Shown: positions 36,677 through 45,997, numbered from the stretch's first letter. The stretch: 64,000 nucleotides of DNA from Taurinivorans muris (GCF_025232395.1 NZ_CP065938.1:1426001-1490000); one strand, 5' to 3'. The notes: generated by a model from the letters alone, not told the origin. Numbers and translations are program-made.

Positions 36677-38062
36677 ATGTTTGCATTACCATATATTAAA
36701 TGGGGATTGACAGCGCTTATTCCTCTTCTTCTTTATTTTTTCGCTCCGCAAAACATCTCTCCCGAATTTCCTTTGTACATGGCGTTCACAAGCGCCGCGA
36801 TCCTTGCCTGGGCATTCAATATTTTTCCCGCTGTGGGCGTTGCCGCCATGCTCGCCTTCGCCTATGTCCTTTTCGGCGTTGCCGATGCCGAAACCGTTTT
36901 CGGACCATGGGCGACGGTTTTGCCTTGGCTTTCTTTCGCCGCCGTCATCATCGGTGATGCCATGGAAGAAAGCAACCTTGCCAAACGGCTTGCGCTTTTC
37001 TGCCTGAAAAGCACAGGTGGCAGTTTTACGGGGTTGACGCTCGGATTTTTCATAGCAGGGCTTGTGCTCGTCGTCATTCTTCCTTCCATTTTGGCACGCT
37101 GCGTCATCTTTTGCGCCATCGCTTCCGGAATTATTCAAGCGCTTGACATAGACCCGAAATCCAAAATGTCTTCAGCCCTTATCCTTACGGCATTTTTTGC
37201 AGCTGCGGCTCCTCAGTTCATGTTTCTCCATTCCTCGGAATCTTTCATTTGGGCGTTTGACATCATGCTGAAAGGAACAGACAAATCCGTTGATTTTTGG
37301 GATTACTGCTATCACGGAACATTGATCAACATTGTCTATTATGCCGTTTCCATGGGTTGTGTCTATTTTGTCAAAGGAAAAGAACAACTGCCGATGTCTG
37401 ACGGTTTGAAACGTTTCATAGACGAAAGCAGAACGGAATTGGGGCCCCTTTCCGGCAAAGAGATAAAGCTGTTCGGCATAGTGCTTTGCATCATCGCCGG
37501 CTTCATGCTTCAGCCTTGGACCGGAGTGGACCCTGTGTATTTGTTCTGTATTTTTGCGTTATGCTGCTATCTGCCTTGTTTCGACATCCTGAAAGCTGAA
37601 AGCTTCAATAAATTGAATATCGTTTTTCTTGTTTTTGTGGCGGGCTGCATGGCCATAGGCTTTGTCGGCGGGGCGGTCGGAGCAAACAAATGGGCGGTCG
37701 GCGAACTTGTGACAATGCTGCAGGGCGCATCTTCCGCAATGTCCGTGTTTTTCGCTTATGTCGCAGGCGTTGTGGTGAACTTCTTACTGACACCTTTTGC
37801 GGCGACAGCGGCATTCACTCCCGCCATAGGAGAACTCGGCACAGCTCTCGGAGTAAATCCGCTGCCTCTTTTTTACGCTCTCAATTTCGGCTTGGACCAG
37901 TATCTTTTCCCTTATGAAGCGGTGTACTTCCTATATATCTTCATTACCGAAAAGGTCACATTGCGGCATATTGTGCCGGCACTTGCGATACGTATTGTTT
38001 TAACGGCGGTTTTCCTTGTTCTTGTCGCCATTCCGTACTGGAAATGTATCGACATCCTTTAA
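36677..38062 (+). CDS. DASS-family (SLC13-like) anion symporter
   Basis: The 461-residue membrane protein has around 11-12 spans and the general plan of divalent-anion:sodium symporters, with re-entrant loop-like segments near FLTPFAATAAFTPAIGELG and a typical C-terminal half. The substrate is likely a di- or tricarboxylate or a similar anion. Its position between the flavoprotein and a Crp/Fnr regulator suggests it imports the electron acceptor for the flavoprotein. Confidence 0.78.
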   Translation: MFALPYIKWGLTALIPLLLYFFAPQNISPEFPLYMAFTSAAILAWAFNIFPAVGVAAMLAFAYVLFGVADAETVFGPWATVLPWLSFAAVIIGDAMEESNLAKRLALFCLKSTGGSFTGLTLGFFIAGLVLVVILPSILARCVIFCAIASGIIQALDIDPKSKMSSALILTAFFAAAAPQFMFLHSSESFIWAFDIMLKGTDKSVDFWDYCYHGTLINIVYYAVSMGCVYFVKGKEQLPMSDGLKRFIDESRTELGPLSGKEIKLFGIVLCIIAGFMLQPWTGVDPVYLFCIFALCCYLPCFDILKAESFNKLNIVFLVFVAGCMAIGFVGGAVGANKWAVGELVTMLQGASSAMSVFFAYVAGVVVNFLLTPFAATAAFTPAIGELGTALGVNPLPLFYALNFGLDQYLFPYEAVYFLYIFITEKVTLRHIVPALAIRIVLTAVFLVLVAIPYWKCIDIL

Positions 38063-38069
38063 TGGTTCC

Positions 38070-38097
38070 GCAAAAGGGGGCATACGCTCCCTTTTGT
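38070..38097 (+). terminator. Possible terminator after the transporter gene
   Basis: An 8-base stem (CAAAAGGG/CCCTTTTG) around a 10-base loop. The following T tract is weak. Confidence 0.5.
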
Positions 38098-38208
38098 GCA
38101 ATACTCTTTTCGTTTCTGTTGACCGTTTTTTTTCTTGATTTTATAATACGAGATAGTACGGGATTATTTTTTCCGATAAAACAAAATTGAACGAACAGGA
38201 AAACCGCC

Positions 38209-38889
38209 ATGTATGAAAATCCGCTTTTTTCCCAATTCGCCATTCCGGCAATTACGGGAACATGCACAATAATAAAGGAGTTTTTTTTACAAGGCAAACG
38301 CCTCGTTCTTCCTGCCGGCAGCATTCTTTCCCTTGACGGAAAAATGCGAAATTCGATTTTTTATATCGAGCAGGGGGAAATGCAAGTCGTCTTCAATAAT
38401 GCGGAAGGACAGCAAAGAACGGTTATCAGGTTCGGAGAAGGGGGAATTTTCAATATTGCGCCTGCCGCGCTCGAACAGGACGCATCGGGTGAATTTCAAG
38501 CTTTACGGATGACGATATTGTATTACATGCCGGCTGATGAAATTTTAAATGAAGAAACAATCCAGGAATATCCGGAAGTCGCCCTTGTGCTCATCCGCCA
38601 TTTATCCCGTCTTGTCCTCATTTACCACACCTTATTGACGGATTTGCAGGTGAGCAGCTTTTTCACGCGTTTTTGCCGGTATTTATTTTCATTGCATTTG
38701 CAGCATGGCTGTATGGCATTTCCCCTCGGAACGACCCAGGATGAACTTGCGGCGATACTGGGGGTGCATAGGGCAACCCTTGCGCGGGCTATACGAAAAT
38801 CACGCTCACTCGGAATGATAGGAAAATTCAATAGCCGCACGATTGAAATACTTGATTTAAACCTTTTGCAGTCGCTCGCCGTATCATAA
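38209..38889 (+). CDS. Crp/Fnr-family transcription regulator
   Basis: The 226-residue protein has an N-terminal cyclic-nucleotide-like sensor barrel (NSIFYIEQGEMQVVF, TVIRFGEGGIFNIA) and a C-terminal winged helix (TTQDELAAILGVHRATLARAIR, about 170-192). It lacks the four-cysteine FNR cluster, so a small effector rather than oxygen is likely, as in CprK-type regulators. It probably controls the reductase and transporter genes just upstream. Confidence 0.85.
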   Translation: MYENPLFSQFAIPAITGTCTIIKEFFLQGKRLVLPAGSILSLDGKMRNSIFYIEQGEMQVVFNNAEGQQRTVIRFGEGGIFNIAPAALEQDASGEFQALRMTILYYMPADEILNEETIQEYPEVALVLIRHLSRLVLIYHTLLTDLQVSSFFTRFCRYLFSLHLQHGCMAFPLGTTQDELAAILGVHRATLARAIRKSRSLGMIGKFNSRTIEILDLNLLQSLAVS

Positions 38890-39087
38890 GGACAGCATTT
38901 TTTCATGAAATACGAATATTGCGAATGCGCAAGCAATACTTTTATCAGAAACCATGGCGATCCCGCCGCAGGCTTTTTCATAACCGAGTAAAAATACTGA
39001 ATATTTTATTGCCAATATTTGAAAAGCATGATGTATGAAAAAAAAAGCTTGACTATTCCGATATGAAAATATAAAAATTTCGGATAT

Positions 39088-39163
<76 letters not shown>

Positions 39164-39170
39164 GATTTCG

Positions 39171-39208
39171 GGACTTACGAAATGAAGCATTTTCGTAAGT
39201 CCTTCTTT
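39171..39208 (+). terminator. Terminator of tRNA-Lys
   Basis: A 12-base stem (GGACTTACGAAA and complement) with an 8-base loop, followed by TTCTTTTTT. Confidence 0.85.
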
Positions 39209-39412
39209 TTTATCCCCCCTCCGGTACGCTTTTTACCGAATAATAAGAAAAACAAATAAACTCCTGCCCGTATCGACAACATAAAAAAATCTTTGCAAGC
39301 AGTCGGCTGTCACCCATTGTCATTATATATTACGATACGGCAGTTAAAACTGTTCTTAGCGGGAGAAATTTCTTTAGAAGTTAATATGCAAAGTTAGCCA
39401 ACTGATTTAATC

Positions 39413-39434
39413 TCAATATCAATATTGATATTGA
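39413..39434. repeat. Perfect 22-base palindrome
   Basis: The left half TCAATATCAAT is mirrored exactly with no spacer. It lies between the tRNA-Lys terminator and the queF terminator, in a gap without genes. Role unknown; it could be a protein-binding site. Confidence 0.6.
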
Positions 39435-39448
39435 TACGATATAAAAAA

Positions 39449-39475
39449 GCCAAGAACGGAAAAACGCTCTTGGCT
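39449..39475 (-). terminator. Terminator after queF
   Basis: On the minus strand AGCCAAGAGCG pairs with CGTTCTTGGCT (one G-T pair) over a short loop and is followed by TTTTTT. Confidence 0.8.
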
Positions 39476-39503
39476 CAGCATGGATTGACCGTATCCGACA
39501 GAA

Positions 39504-39986
39504 TTAATTTTTGCGTCCCAGTAATTGCAGCGTATCAAGCAAGTTGCCGGCGGGAATGTCAGGAGCGACAAAAAGCGCTGTCGGGTTTAAATACGTTCCG
39601 CCGCGGGGATTGAATTCTCCCCTCACCCGCAGATATTTGGGTTCCAAAAGTTTTACCAAGTCGTCCTTAATCGTGTTGATGATTGTTTCCATGAAAGATT
39701 TATGATTGCGGTACGCCACCAAATAAAGTTTCAGGCTTTTGGATTCAACGCATTTCTTGCCGGGAATATAATCAATATGGATTTTGGCAAAATCGGGCTG
39801 TCCGGTTTTGGGGCAAAGGGAAGTAAATTCCGGATGTTCGATTTCAATCAGATAATCATTGTCGAAAAGATTGGGAAAGGTTTCCAAAATTGCAATAGAG
39901 GGTTCGTCCAGTTTATATTCCGTTTTCGCGGAACCGAGCAACGTAAGCTTGCTGACATCGTCTTTGGAAGAAGTGAATGTATTCAT
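39504..39986 (-). CDS. queF: NADPH-dependent 7-cyano-7-deazaguanine reductase QueF
   Basis: QueF reduces preQ0 to preQ1 in queuosine synthesis. The 160-residue protein is the short, unimodular type. It has the nucleophile in TSLCPKTGQPD (Cys58, with Asp65) and the QueF substrate motif ESKSLKLY (81-88). It lies 13 bases after the yhhQ-like gene, which imports a queuosine precursor, so the two form a salvage pair. Confidence 0.93.
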   Translation of the reverse strand: MNTFTSSKDDVSKLTLLGSAKTEYKLDEPSIAILETFPNLFDNDYLIEIEHPEFTSLCPKTGQPDFAKIHIDYIPGKKCVESKSLKLYLVAYRNHKSFMETIINTIKDDLVKLLEPKYLRVRGEFNPRGGTYLNPTALFVAPDIPAGNLLDTLQLLGRKN

Positions 39987-39999
39987 ATCGTATCCTTCA

Positions 40000-40581
40000 T
40001 TATTTTTTATTTAAAAACCAAGAAAGGGCGGGGATGAGAGGCAGGGCGAACAAACTGCAAACGTATTTCACGATGGCTTGCCCCCATACGGCATCGGAAT
40101 ACCAGGGAACACCAAAAGCGATAGGAACGAAAATAAGCGAATCCAAAGGACAGGAAATCAAGTTGCTGACAATGACGCGGGTCTTCAATTGTTTATGTTT
40201 GAGAAAATAGAAAACAGTCCAGTCAACGGTTTCACTGCCGATAAAGGCGAGCATGCTCGCAAGCGCGACGTCCTTATTCCAAAAATAGGTGATAATACCT
40301 GCAATGATCATCCAAATCCAGCATTTTTGGTGGGACCAATAGCGCTGGACAAAATCGCGGAAACTGAACGTAAGCCCTATCCACAACGCGCCTAAAGGAA
40401 ACGTTATGGAAAAATACACGGTTTCGGGGTGAAAGGTGTCTGCCAGTGTCAATGTGCCTATGCCAAAAAGAATGACAAAAATATTTCCCAAGGCGATACT
40501 GGCCAAATACAAGACCGCGCTTGACCATTTTTGCCATGGCGTGCCTTGCATGGTTTGCGCCCACTGTAAATCTTGTTCCAT
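40000..40581 (-). CDS. yhhQ: Queuosine precursor transporter (YhhQ/VUT family)
   Basis: The 193-residue membrane protein has about six spans and YhhQ-family motifs: FRDFVQRYW near residue 75, LAFIGSETVDWTVFYFLK near 113, and RVIVSNLISCPLDSLIF near 135. YhhQ imports preQ0/preQ1. It stands directly before queF and shortly after topA::rnhA on the same strand. Confidence 0.85.
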   Translation of the reverse strand: MEQDLQWAQTMQGTPWQKWSSAVLYLASIALGNIFVILFGIGTLTLADTFHPETVYFSITFPLGALWIGLTFSFRDFVQRYWSHQKCWIWMIIAGIITYFWNKDVALASMLAFIGSETVDWTVFYFLKHKQLKTRVIVSNLISCPLDSLIFVPIAFGVPWYSDAVWGQAIVKYVCSLFALPLIPALSWFLNKK

Positions 40582-40614
40582 GCGTTTTCCTCCGTATGCT
40601 GAGTTGGTTATGTT

Positions 40615-43602
40615 TTATTCAGGAACAAAGCCCGTGTCTTCCGTCAGATTTTCCGCACTCGCACTTGTGCGGGCAAGTTCGTCACAGCGTTCATTTTCGG
40701 GATGTCCCGCATGCCCTTTTATCCAGTTGAACGTGACATTGTGCCGGCTCAGGGCTTTATCCAGTTCCATCCATAAATCCTGATTTTTCACGGGCTTTTT
40801 CTGGGAATTTTTCCAGCCGTTTTTTTTCCAATTTTCCAGCCAGCCCTGTTTTATGGCTTTAGCCACATATTGGGAATCCGTATAAATATTGACAGTGCAG
40901 GCTTCTTTCAATTTATTCAGTCCGGCGATGACGCCCGATAATTCCATGCGGTTATTGGTGGTAAGCGAAAACCCTCCGGAAAGCTCCTGTTTTTTGCCTT
41001 TAAATTCCAAAATCGCCCCATAGCCCCCTTTTCCGGGATTGCCGAGGCAAGAACCGTCGGAATAAAGATTGACTTCTTTTTCCGTTTTTAAGGCATTATT
41101 GAAAACGCTTTTTTCAGAATGCTCCGCCGTATTTTTTTCAGCGCTGCTTTTACGGCTTTTTTTCGGCTTTTCCGCTGCCTCTTTTGTTTTCGCCTTGATA
41201 TTTTTTTCCGCTTTCCCGATTGGCTTCGTATTGCGTTCTTCATCCGTTATCACCGCTTTTTGTGGCAGCTGGTTCGGCAGCAGCGGAATCTGCACGGGGA
41301 AAGACTCGGATTCCTCACTGTTTTCCCCGATAATGCGGGTATAGGAACAGGATTTGTTGGGGCAGGCGTAATGTTCGCCTTTTGTTTTGGTATTCTTGCG
41401 CACAAGAAGAGGAGAATCGCACACGGGGCAAGGCTCCGCAACAGGCATGTCCCAAAGGGCATAATCGCATTTCGGGTACGTGCTGCAAGAATAGAAAATT
41501 TTGCCGCGTTTGGTGCTTTTTTCAACCAAAACACCGGTTTTGCACTGCGGGCAGGTAACGCCCGTGGAATAAGGCGCGGTATAATCGCATTTCGGATAAT
41601 TGGCGCAAGCGATAAACCTCGCTCCGGCATGGGAACGTTTTTCCACCGTATTTCCGCCGCATTTCGGGCAAGTGCCGACAATTTTCTGCTCCGGAGCGGT
41701 CTGCAGTTCTATTTCGCCCTGCTCGTTGCGGATGAAATTGGAGGTGAATTTACAGTCGGGATAACCGGAACAAGCCAAAAACTCGCCGCTTTTCCCGAAC
41801 TTGATCGTCAGCGCTTTTCCGCATTTCGGGCAAGGCATGTCGGTTTCAACCCCTGATTTCATAGCTTTCATGTGTTCGCCCGCCTTGGCGAGGGTGCTGT
41901 TGAAATCGCCCGAAAAATCCTTAAGCAGTTTCACCCAGGCGAGTTCGCCGTCCGCAACCTTATCAAGGTTTTCCTCCATTTTCGCGGTGAAACCGACGTC
42001 CATAAGGGTTGGGAAATTTTCACGAAGCTGGGAGCAAACAACATTGCCAAGGTCTGTCGGCACAAAATGTTTGCCGTCCAAACGCACATACTCCCGGTCC
42101 TGGATTGTGGAAATAATGGTTGCGTAAGTGGAGGGACGGCCAATGCCCTTTTCTTCCAGTTCACGCACAAGGGAAGCTTCCGTGTAGCGCGGGTTCGGCT
42201 GGGTGAATTTTTGTTCTTTTATGATCTGCTCGACGCCAAGCACATCATTCGCATTCAATTCAGGCAATTCATCCACTTTTTCATCCGTGGAAGAAAGGAC
42301 GGTTAAAAACCCTGCGAATAAAAGACGTTCTCCCTTTGTTTTCCATTGTGTTTTAAGGGGATAAAACTCTTTTTCCGTATCGCTTTGAGGCGTTATTTCC
42401 GTATTGTCGCACACAATGCTTACCGCTGTGTCGTGGAATTTCGCATTCGCCATCTGCGAAGCGACAAAACGCGCCCAAATGAGATTGTACAGGCGGTATT
42501 GGTCGGGAGTGAGGGCTGACTTCACATCTCCGGGCATAAGGGAAACATCGACGGGACGAATGGCTTCGTGGGCGTCCTGTATGCTTTTCTTGCCTTTGAA
42601 ATCACGGCCTTTTCCGCCGGCAGCCAAAAATTCCCTGCCGTACTTTTGTTCGATAAATTCTTTTGCCGCGTTCTTGGCTTCGTCGGCGATACGCACGGAG
42701 TCCGTACGCATATAGGTGATAAGAGCCACCGTGCCTTTATCTTCAATATCTATGCCCTCATAAAGACGCTGGGCGGCGGACATGGTCCTTTTGGCGGAAA
42801 AGCCCAAACGCTGGTTGGCTGCCTGCTGCAGGGTGGAAGTGGTAAAAGGCGCCTGCGGGCTTTTGCTCCGTTCTTTTTCTTCAACGCTTTCCACGACAAA
42901 AGAAGCGGATTTCAAAGCTTTTTCAACGGCAAGGGCCTGCTCTTCATTTTTTATCTGCGCTTTTTTGCCGTTGATTTTTGCCAGCTCCGCCTTGAAAGGC
43001 ATACCGCCGGCGGCAAGCTGGGCTTTGAAATTCCAAAATTCTTCCGGAACAAAAGCAAGGCGTTCTTCCTCGCGTTCAACGATGAGCCTTAAAGCGACAG
43101 ACTGCACACGTCCTGCGGAAATGCCCCGTTTCACCGATTTCCATAAAAGAGGGGATATTTTGTAGCCGACCAATCTGTCCAAAATACGTCTTGCCTGCTG
43201 CGCTTCAAAAAGATTGGGATCGATTTCGCGGGGGTGGGCAATGGCGTCTTTAACCGCTTTCGCCGTAATTTCGTTGAATTGGATACGTTTTATATTGTCA
43301 GAGCAATTTTTTATCGATTCCGCGATATGCCATGCGATAGCTTCCCCTTCGCGGTCCGGGTCGGGCGCAAGGTAGACAATGCCGGCTTTCTTCGCGGCAT
43401 CCTGCAAGCTTTGCACAACTTTTTCCTTGCCTTGAATGGTGACGTATTTGGGCATGAACGTTTCTTCGTCAACGCCAAGCTCGCGGGAGGGCAAATCACG
43501 GATATGCCCGACGCTTGCCTGCACCAGATAATTATTGCCAAGAAATTTTTTTATTGTTTTAACCTTCGCAGGTGATTCCACAATGATAAGGTCTTTGCTC
43601 AT
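40615..43602 (-). CDS. DNA topoisomerase I fused to RNase HI
   Basis: One frame of 995 residues. Residues 1-590 are the type IA topoisomerase: Toprim domain (IIVESPAKVKTIKKFLG, DPDREGE at about 79) and the catalytic tyrosine in TYMRTDS (about 296). Four C-terminal four-cysteine zinc ribbons follow (about 593-775). After a Lys/Ala/Glu-rich linker comes a full RNase HI domain (about 840-985) with all catalytic acids: YSDGS, NRMELSGV, YTDSQYV and NERCDELA, plus KGHAGH. The enzyme would relax negative supercoils and cut the RNA of R-loops. No separate rnhA lies nearby. Confidence 0.93.
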   Translation of the reverse strand: MSKDLIIVESPAKVKTIKKFLGNNYLVQASVGHIRDLPSRELGVDEETFMPKYVTIQGKEKVVQSLQDAAKKAGIVYLAPDPDREGEAIAWHIAESIKNCSDNIKRIQFNEITAKAVKDAIAHPREIDPNLFEAQQARRILDRLVGYKISPLLWKSVKRGISAGRVQSVALRLIVEREEERLAFVPEEFWNFKAQLAAGGMPFKAELAKINGKKAQIKNEEQALAVEKALKSASFVVESVEEKERSKSPQAPFTTSTLQQAANQRLGFSAKRTMSAAQRLYEGIDIEDKGTVALITYMRTDSVRIADEAKNAAKEFIEQKYGREFLAAGGKGRDFKGKKSIQDAHEAIRPVDVSLMPGDVKSALTPDQYRLYNLIWARFVASQMANAKFHDTAVSIVCDNTEITPQSDTEKEFYPLKTQWKTKGERLLFAGFLTVLSSTDEKVDELPELNANDVLGVEQIIKEQKFTQPNPRYTEASLVRELEEKGIGRPSTYATIISTIQDREYVRLDGKHFVPTDLGNVVCSQLRENFPTLMDVGFTAKMEENLDKVADGELAWVKLLKDFSGDFNSTLAKAGEHMKAMKSGVETDMPCPKCGKALTIKFGKSGEFLACSGYPDCKFTSNFIRNEQGEIELQTAPEQKIVGTCPKCGGNTVEKRSHAGARFIACANYPKCDYTAPYSTGVTCPQCKTGVLVEKSTKRGKIFYSCSTYPKCDYALWDMPVAEPCPVCDSPLLVRKNTKTKGEHYACPNKSCSYTRIIGENSEESESFPVQIPLLPNQLPQKAVITDEERNTKPIGKAEKNIKAKTKEAAEKPKKSRKSSAEKNTAEHSEKSVFNNALKTEKEVNLYSDGSCLGNPGKGGYGAILEFKGKKQELSGGFSLTTNNRMELSGVIAGLNKLKEACTVNIYTDSQYVAKAIKQGWLENWKKNGWKNSQKKPVKNQDLWMELDKALSRHNVTFNWIKGHAGHPENERCDELARTSASAENLTEDTGFVPE

Positions 43603-43754
43603 AGCATTTCACTTTTATTTTTTTTATGGAGAATAAAGGAAAGAAAAAAAGCGTCAAGAAAAAATTTATGTTTTTTCAAAATTTTTCATTTCCGCAGGCG
43701 TGTTTTGCTTGCTTTTTTTCATAGGCTATATAACAATATCAATATGAGGTGAAT

Positions 43755-44525
43755 ATGAACAAAGCGTATGCGATTATACCAGCACGCTATGCGTCGACGC
43801 GTTTCCCCGCCAAGCCTTTGGCTGAAATCGGAGGGAAACCTCTTTTCTGGCATGTGTACATGCGGGCGAAACAGGCGGATATTTTTGAAGAAGTATGGCT
43901 TGCGACCGATGATGAACGGATTGAAAAAAAGGCGGAAGAAGCCGGGATTCCTTTCATTCACACCCGAAAAGAACATCAAAGCGGAACGGACAGGGTGCGC
44001 GAGGCTGTCAATATCCTGGGTTTGGACGCCAAGGCCGTCATTGCCAACATTCAGGGCGACGAACCGTTCATCACACGGGAAATGTTTGTAAAACTGCTTG
44101 AACCTTTTCAGTCTTCCCGCTGCGAAAGCGCTACCCTTGGCGTAATTCTCGATGAAGAAAAAGACAGGGAACGCATTTTTTCACCCAACCAAGTGAAAAT
44201 TGCGCTGGCGCAAAACGGCGAGGCACTCTATTTTTCCCGCTCCCCCATTCCTTTCGCCCGTGACGATGTGCGGAAAGCTCCTTATGTGGGGCATGTCGGC
44301 GTTTATGCGTTCAGACGCATCACGCTTGAAAAGATGGCGGAATTTCCGCCCAGTCCTTTGGAAGAAACCGAAAAACTGGAGCAGCTCCGTTTGCTTGAAC
44401 ACGGTATCCGCATGCAGGTACGCCTTATTTCGGAAGCTCCGCATGGCGTCGATACCCCGGAAGATTTGGAAAAAGCTCTTGAATATTACAATAACCACCC
44501 GGAATATTGGGTAAAATCAAAATAA
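43755..44525 (+). CDS. kdsB: 3-deoxy-manno-octulosonate cytidylyltransferase KdsB
   Basis: KdsB activates Kdo as CMP-Kdo for LPS core synthesis. The N-terminus AIIPARYASTRFPAKPLAEI is the nucleotide-binding signature, followed by EHQSGTDRVREA and IQGDEPF near residue 100. The 256-residue length is normal. The ATG at 43755 follows an AGGTG site; a GTG at 43749 in the same frame overlaps that site. It heads kdsB, a small membrane-protein gene and xth. Confidence 0.93.
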   Translation: MNKAYAIIPARYASTRFPAKPLAEIGGKPLFWHVYMRAKQADIFEEVWLATDDERIEKKAEEAGIPFIHTRKEHQSGTDRVREAVNILGLDAKAVIANIQGDEPFITREMFVKLLEPFQSSRCESATLGVILDEEKDRERIFSPNQVKIALAQNGEALYFSRSPIPFARDDVRKAPYVGHVGVYAFRRITLEKMAEFPPSPLEETEKLEQLRLLEHGIRMQVRLISEAPHGVDTPEDLEKALEYYNNHPEYWVKSK

Positions 44526-44538
44526 TTGGACAAATGTT

Positions 44539-45048
44539 ATGAAAAAAAGCACGCTTTTCACATTTATGATCGGACTTATCATCCTTGTGGGTCTGGGTTC
44601 ATTTATCGCGGGAAAAAATAACGCCGGCGCGGAAAAGAGCATGCCTGAACCCGCAAGAGCGGCTGAAGACATCGGATATACCGAATACGCGGGGATTTAT
44701 ATGCTGAAGGAACTTCTTCCCTATGCCGCATATAAGGAAAATGTTCTGCCCCATGCCCAAAAACTTTTTGCCAGGAAAAAAATCACCCGAAAAGATTTTT
44801 CGGAATTTCAGGAAAATGTCGATAAAAGCTTGAGCAGCAAAGGATATTCCGTAAAAGAAGCCCTTATCGCCCATGCGAAAGAAGAAAGTTTTTCCGATTC
44901 TTTTCAGCGGAATATTGAAAAATTCAATGAAGACGCCGAAAAAATGGGACAAGGAATGAAACAGGGCATTGAAAGTTTCATGAAAGGCCTTATGGACGAA
45001 AATTCCGATAACAAATCGAAAACGCAGCCAAAAGGTACGGAATTGTAA
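44539..45048 (+). CDS. Hypothetical protein with N-terminal membrane anchor
   Basis: I do not recognise this family. The 169-residue protein has one hydrophobic segment (about residues 6-24, FTFMIGLIILVGLGSFIAG) and a charged helical part facing, probably, the periplasm, with a Lys/Glu/Ser-rich tail. No cleavage site or lipobox is clear. It lies 13 bases after kdsB and ends exactly where the next gene starts, so it is part of that operon. Confidence 0.7.
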   Translation: MKKSTLFTFMIGLIILVGLGSFIAGKNNAGAEKSMPEPARAAEDIGYTEYAGIYMLKELLPYAAYKENVLPHAQKLFARKKITRKDFSEFQENVDKSLSSKGYSVKEALIAHAKEESFSDSFQRNIEKFNEDAEKMGQGMKQGIESFMKGLMDENSDNKSKTQPKGTEL

Positions 45049-45846
45049 ATGATACGCTTTCAATCTTGGAATGTGAACGGTTTTCGCAGTGTCCGCAAAA
45101 AAGAAGAGTGGGCATGGTTCGAATGTGAAAACAGCGCGGATATTGTCGGTATTCAGGAAACAAAAGCCCATGAGGAACAAATTCCGGCAGAAGACAAATC
45201 TCCTTTGCAAAGAAAGAGCTATTGGGCAAATTCCCTTGTGAAGAAAGGATATTCCGGAGTCGCCGTTTTTACGCGCCTGCAGCCTTTAAAGGTGGAAATA
45301 GAATTGCCCGACCCCGCTTATCAAGGGGAAGGACGTATCGTGCATTTGGAATTTCCGCATTTTCATTATTTCAACGGTTATTTTCCAAATGGCGGCGAAG
45401 AGCTTTCCAAGGGTGTTTTTAAACGTGTCCCTTATAAAATGGGCTTTTTTGAAAGTTTTCTCGCTTATGCGGAACTGTGCAGAAAAGAAAAGCCCATTGT
45501 CGTGTGCGGCGATTTCAACATCGCCCATAAGGAAATAGATTTGGCGCGTCCCAAAGACAATATCCATAATACCGGCTTTTTGGAAGAAGAACGCGCGTTT
45601 TTGGATAAAATGGTCGCTTCGGGCTATGTGGACACTTTTCGCCACGTGCATGGCGATACGGACGGGGCGTACACATGGTGGTCCTATAAAACGCGGGCGC
45701 GGGAAAGGAACATCGGCTGGCGCATCGATTATTTCTTCGTATCAGAAGAACTGAAACCGTTCATTTCGGACGCTTGGATTGAAGATACCGTTTACGGATC
45801 CGACCATTGCCCCATAGGGCTTTCCCTTGATTTGCCCGCGGAATGA
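45049..45846 (+). CDS. xth: Exodeoxyribonuclease III / AP endonuclease
   Basis: The enzyme cuts abasic sites and degrades DNA 3' to 5'. The 265-residue protein has the EEP-family motifs SWNVNGFRS, GIQETKAH (catalytic Glu), YFPNGG, VVCGDFNIAH, and SDHCPIGL at the end, with WRIDYFFVS before it. All metal-binding residues appear intact. It follows the small membrane-protein gene without a gap. Confidence 0.93.
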   Translation: MIRFQSWNVNGFRSVRKKEEWAWFECENSADIVGIQETKAHEEQIPAEDKSPLQRKSYWANSLVKKGYSGVAVFTRLQPLKVEIELPDPAYQGEGRIVHLEFPHFHYFNGYFPNGGEELSKGVFKRVPYKMGFFESFLAYAELCRKEKPIVVCGDFNIAHKEIDLARPKDNIHNTGFLEEERAFLDKMVASGYVDTFRHVHGDTDGAYTWWSYKTRARERNIGWRIDYFFVSEELKPFISDAWIEDTVYGSDHCPIGLSLDLPAE

Positions 45847-45894
45847 AAACAAGCAATTTTTGGGTGAAAGTATGGAAAAGCGGAAAAACAAAAA

Positions 45895-45915
45895 ACCCCG
45901 AACAATGTTCGGGGT
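45895..45915 (-). terminator. Terminator of tRNA-His
   Basis: A 9-base stem (ACCCCGAAC/GTTCGGGGT) with a 3-base loop, followed on the minus strand by TTTTTTG. Confidence 0.85.
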
Positions 45916-45920
45916 AAATC

Positions 45921-45997
45921 TGGGGCGAAAGAAGGGACTTGAACCCTCGGCCACCTGGGCCACAACCAGGTGCTCTGCCAACTGAGCTACTTCCGCC
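45921..45997 (-). tRNA. tRNA-His (GTG)
   Basis: A 77-base tRNA with acceptor GCGGAAG/CTTTCGC, anticodon stem-loop CCTGG-TTGTGGC-CCAGG (anticodon GTG), GTTCAAGTC T-loop and an encoded CCA. A G at 45997 can pair with C73, the extra base pair that marks tRNA-His. Confidence 0.95.

Noticed and set aside
40582-40614. preQ1 riboswitch before yhhQ-queF
   Set aside because: The gap to topA::rnhA is only 33 bases and contains just a ribosome-binding site.
41119-41856. Plus-strand frame of 245 codons opposite topA::rnhA
   Set aside because: Antisense to the zinc-ribbon region; Phe/Arg-rich composition is an artefact of the opposite strand.
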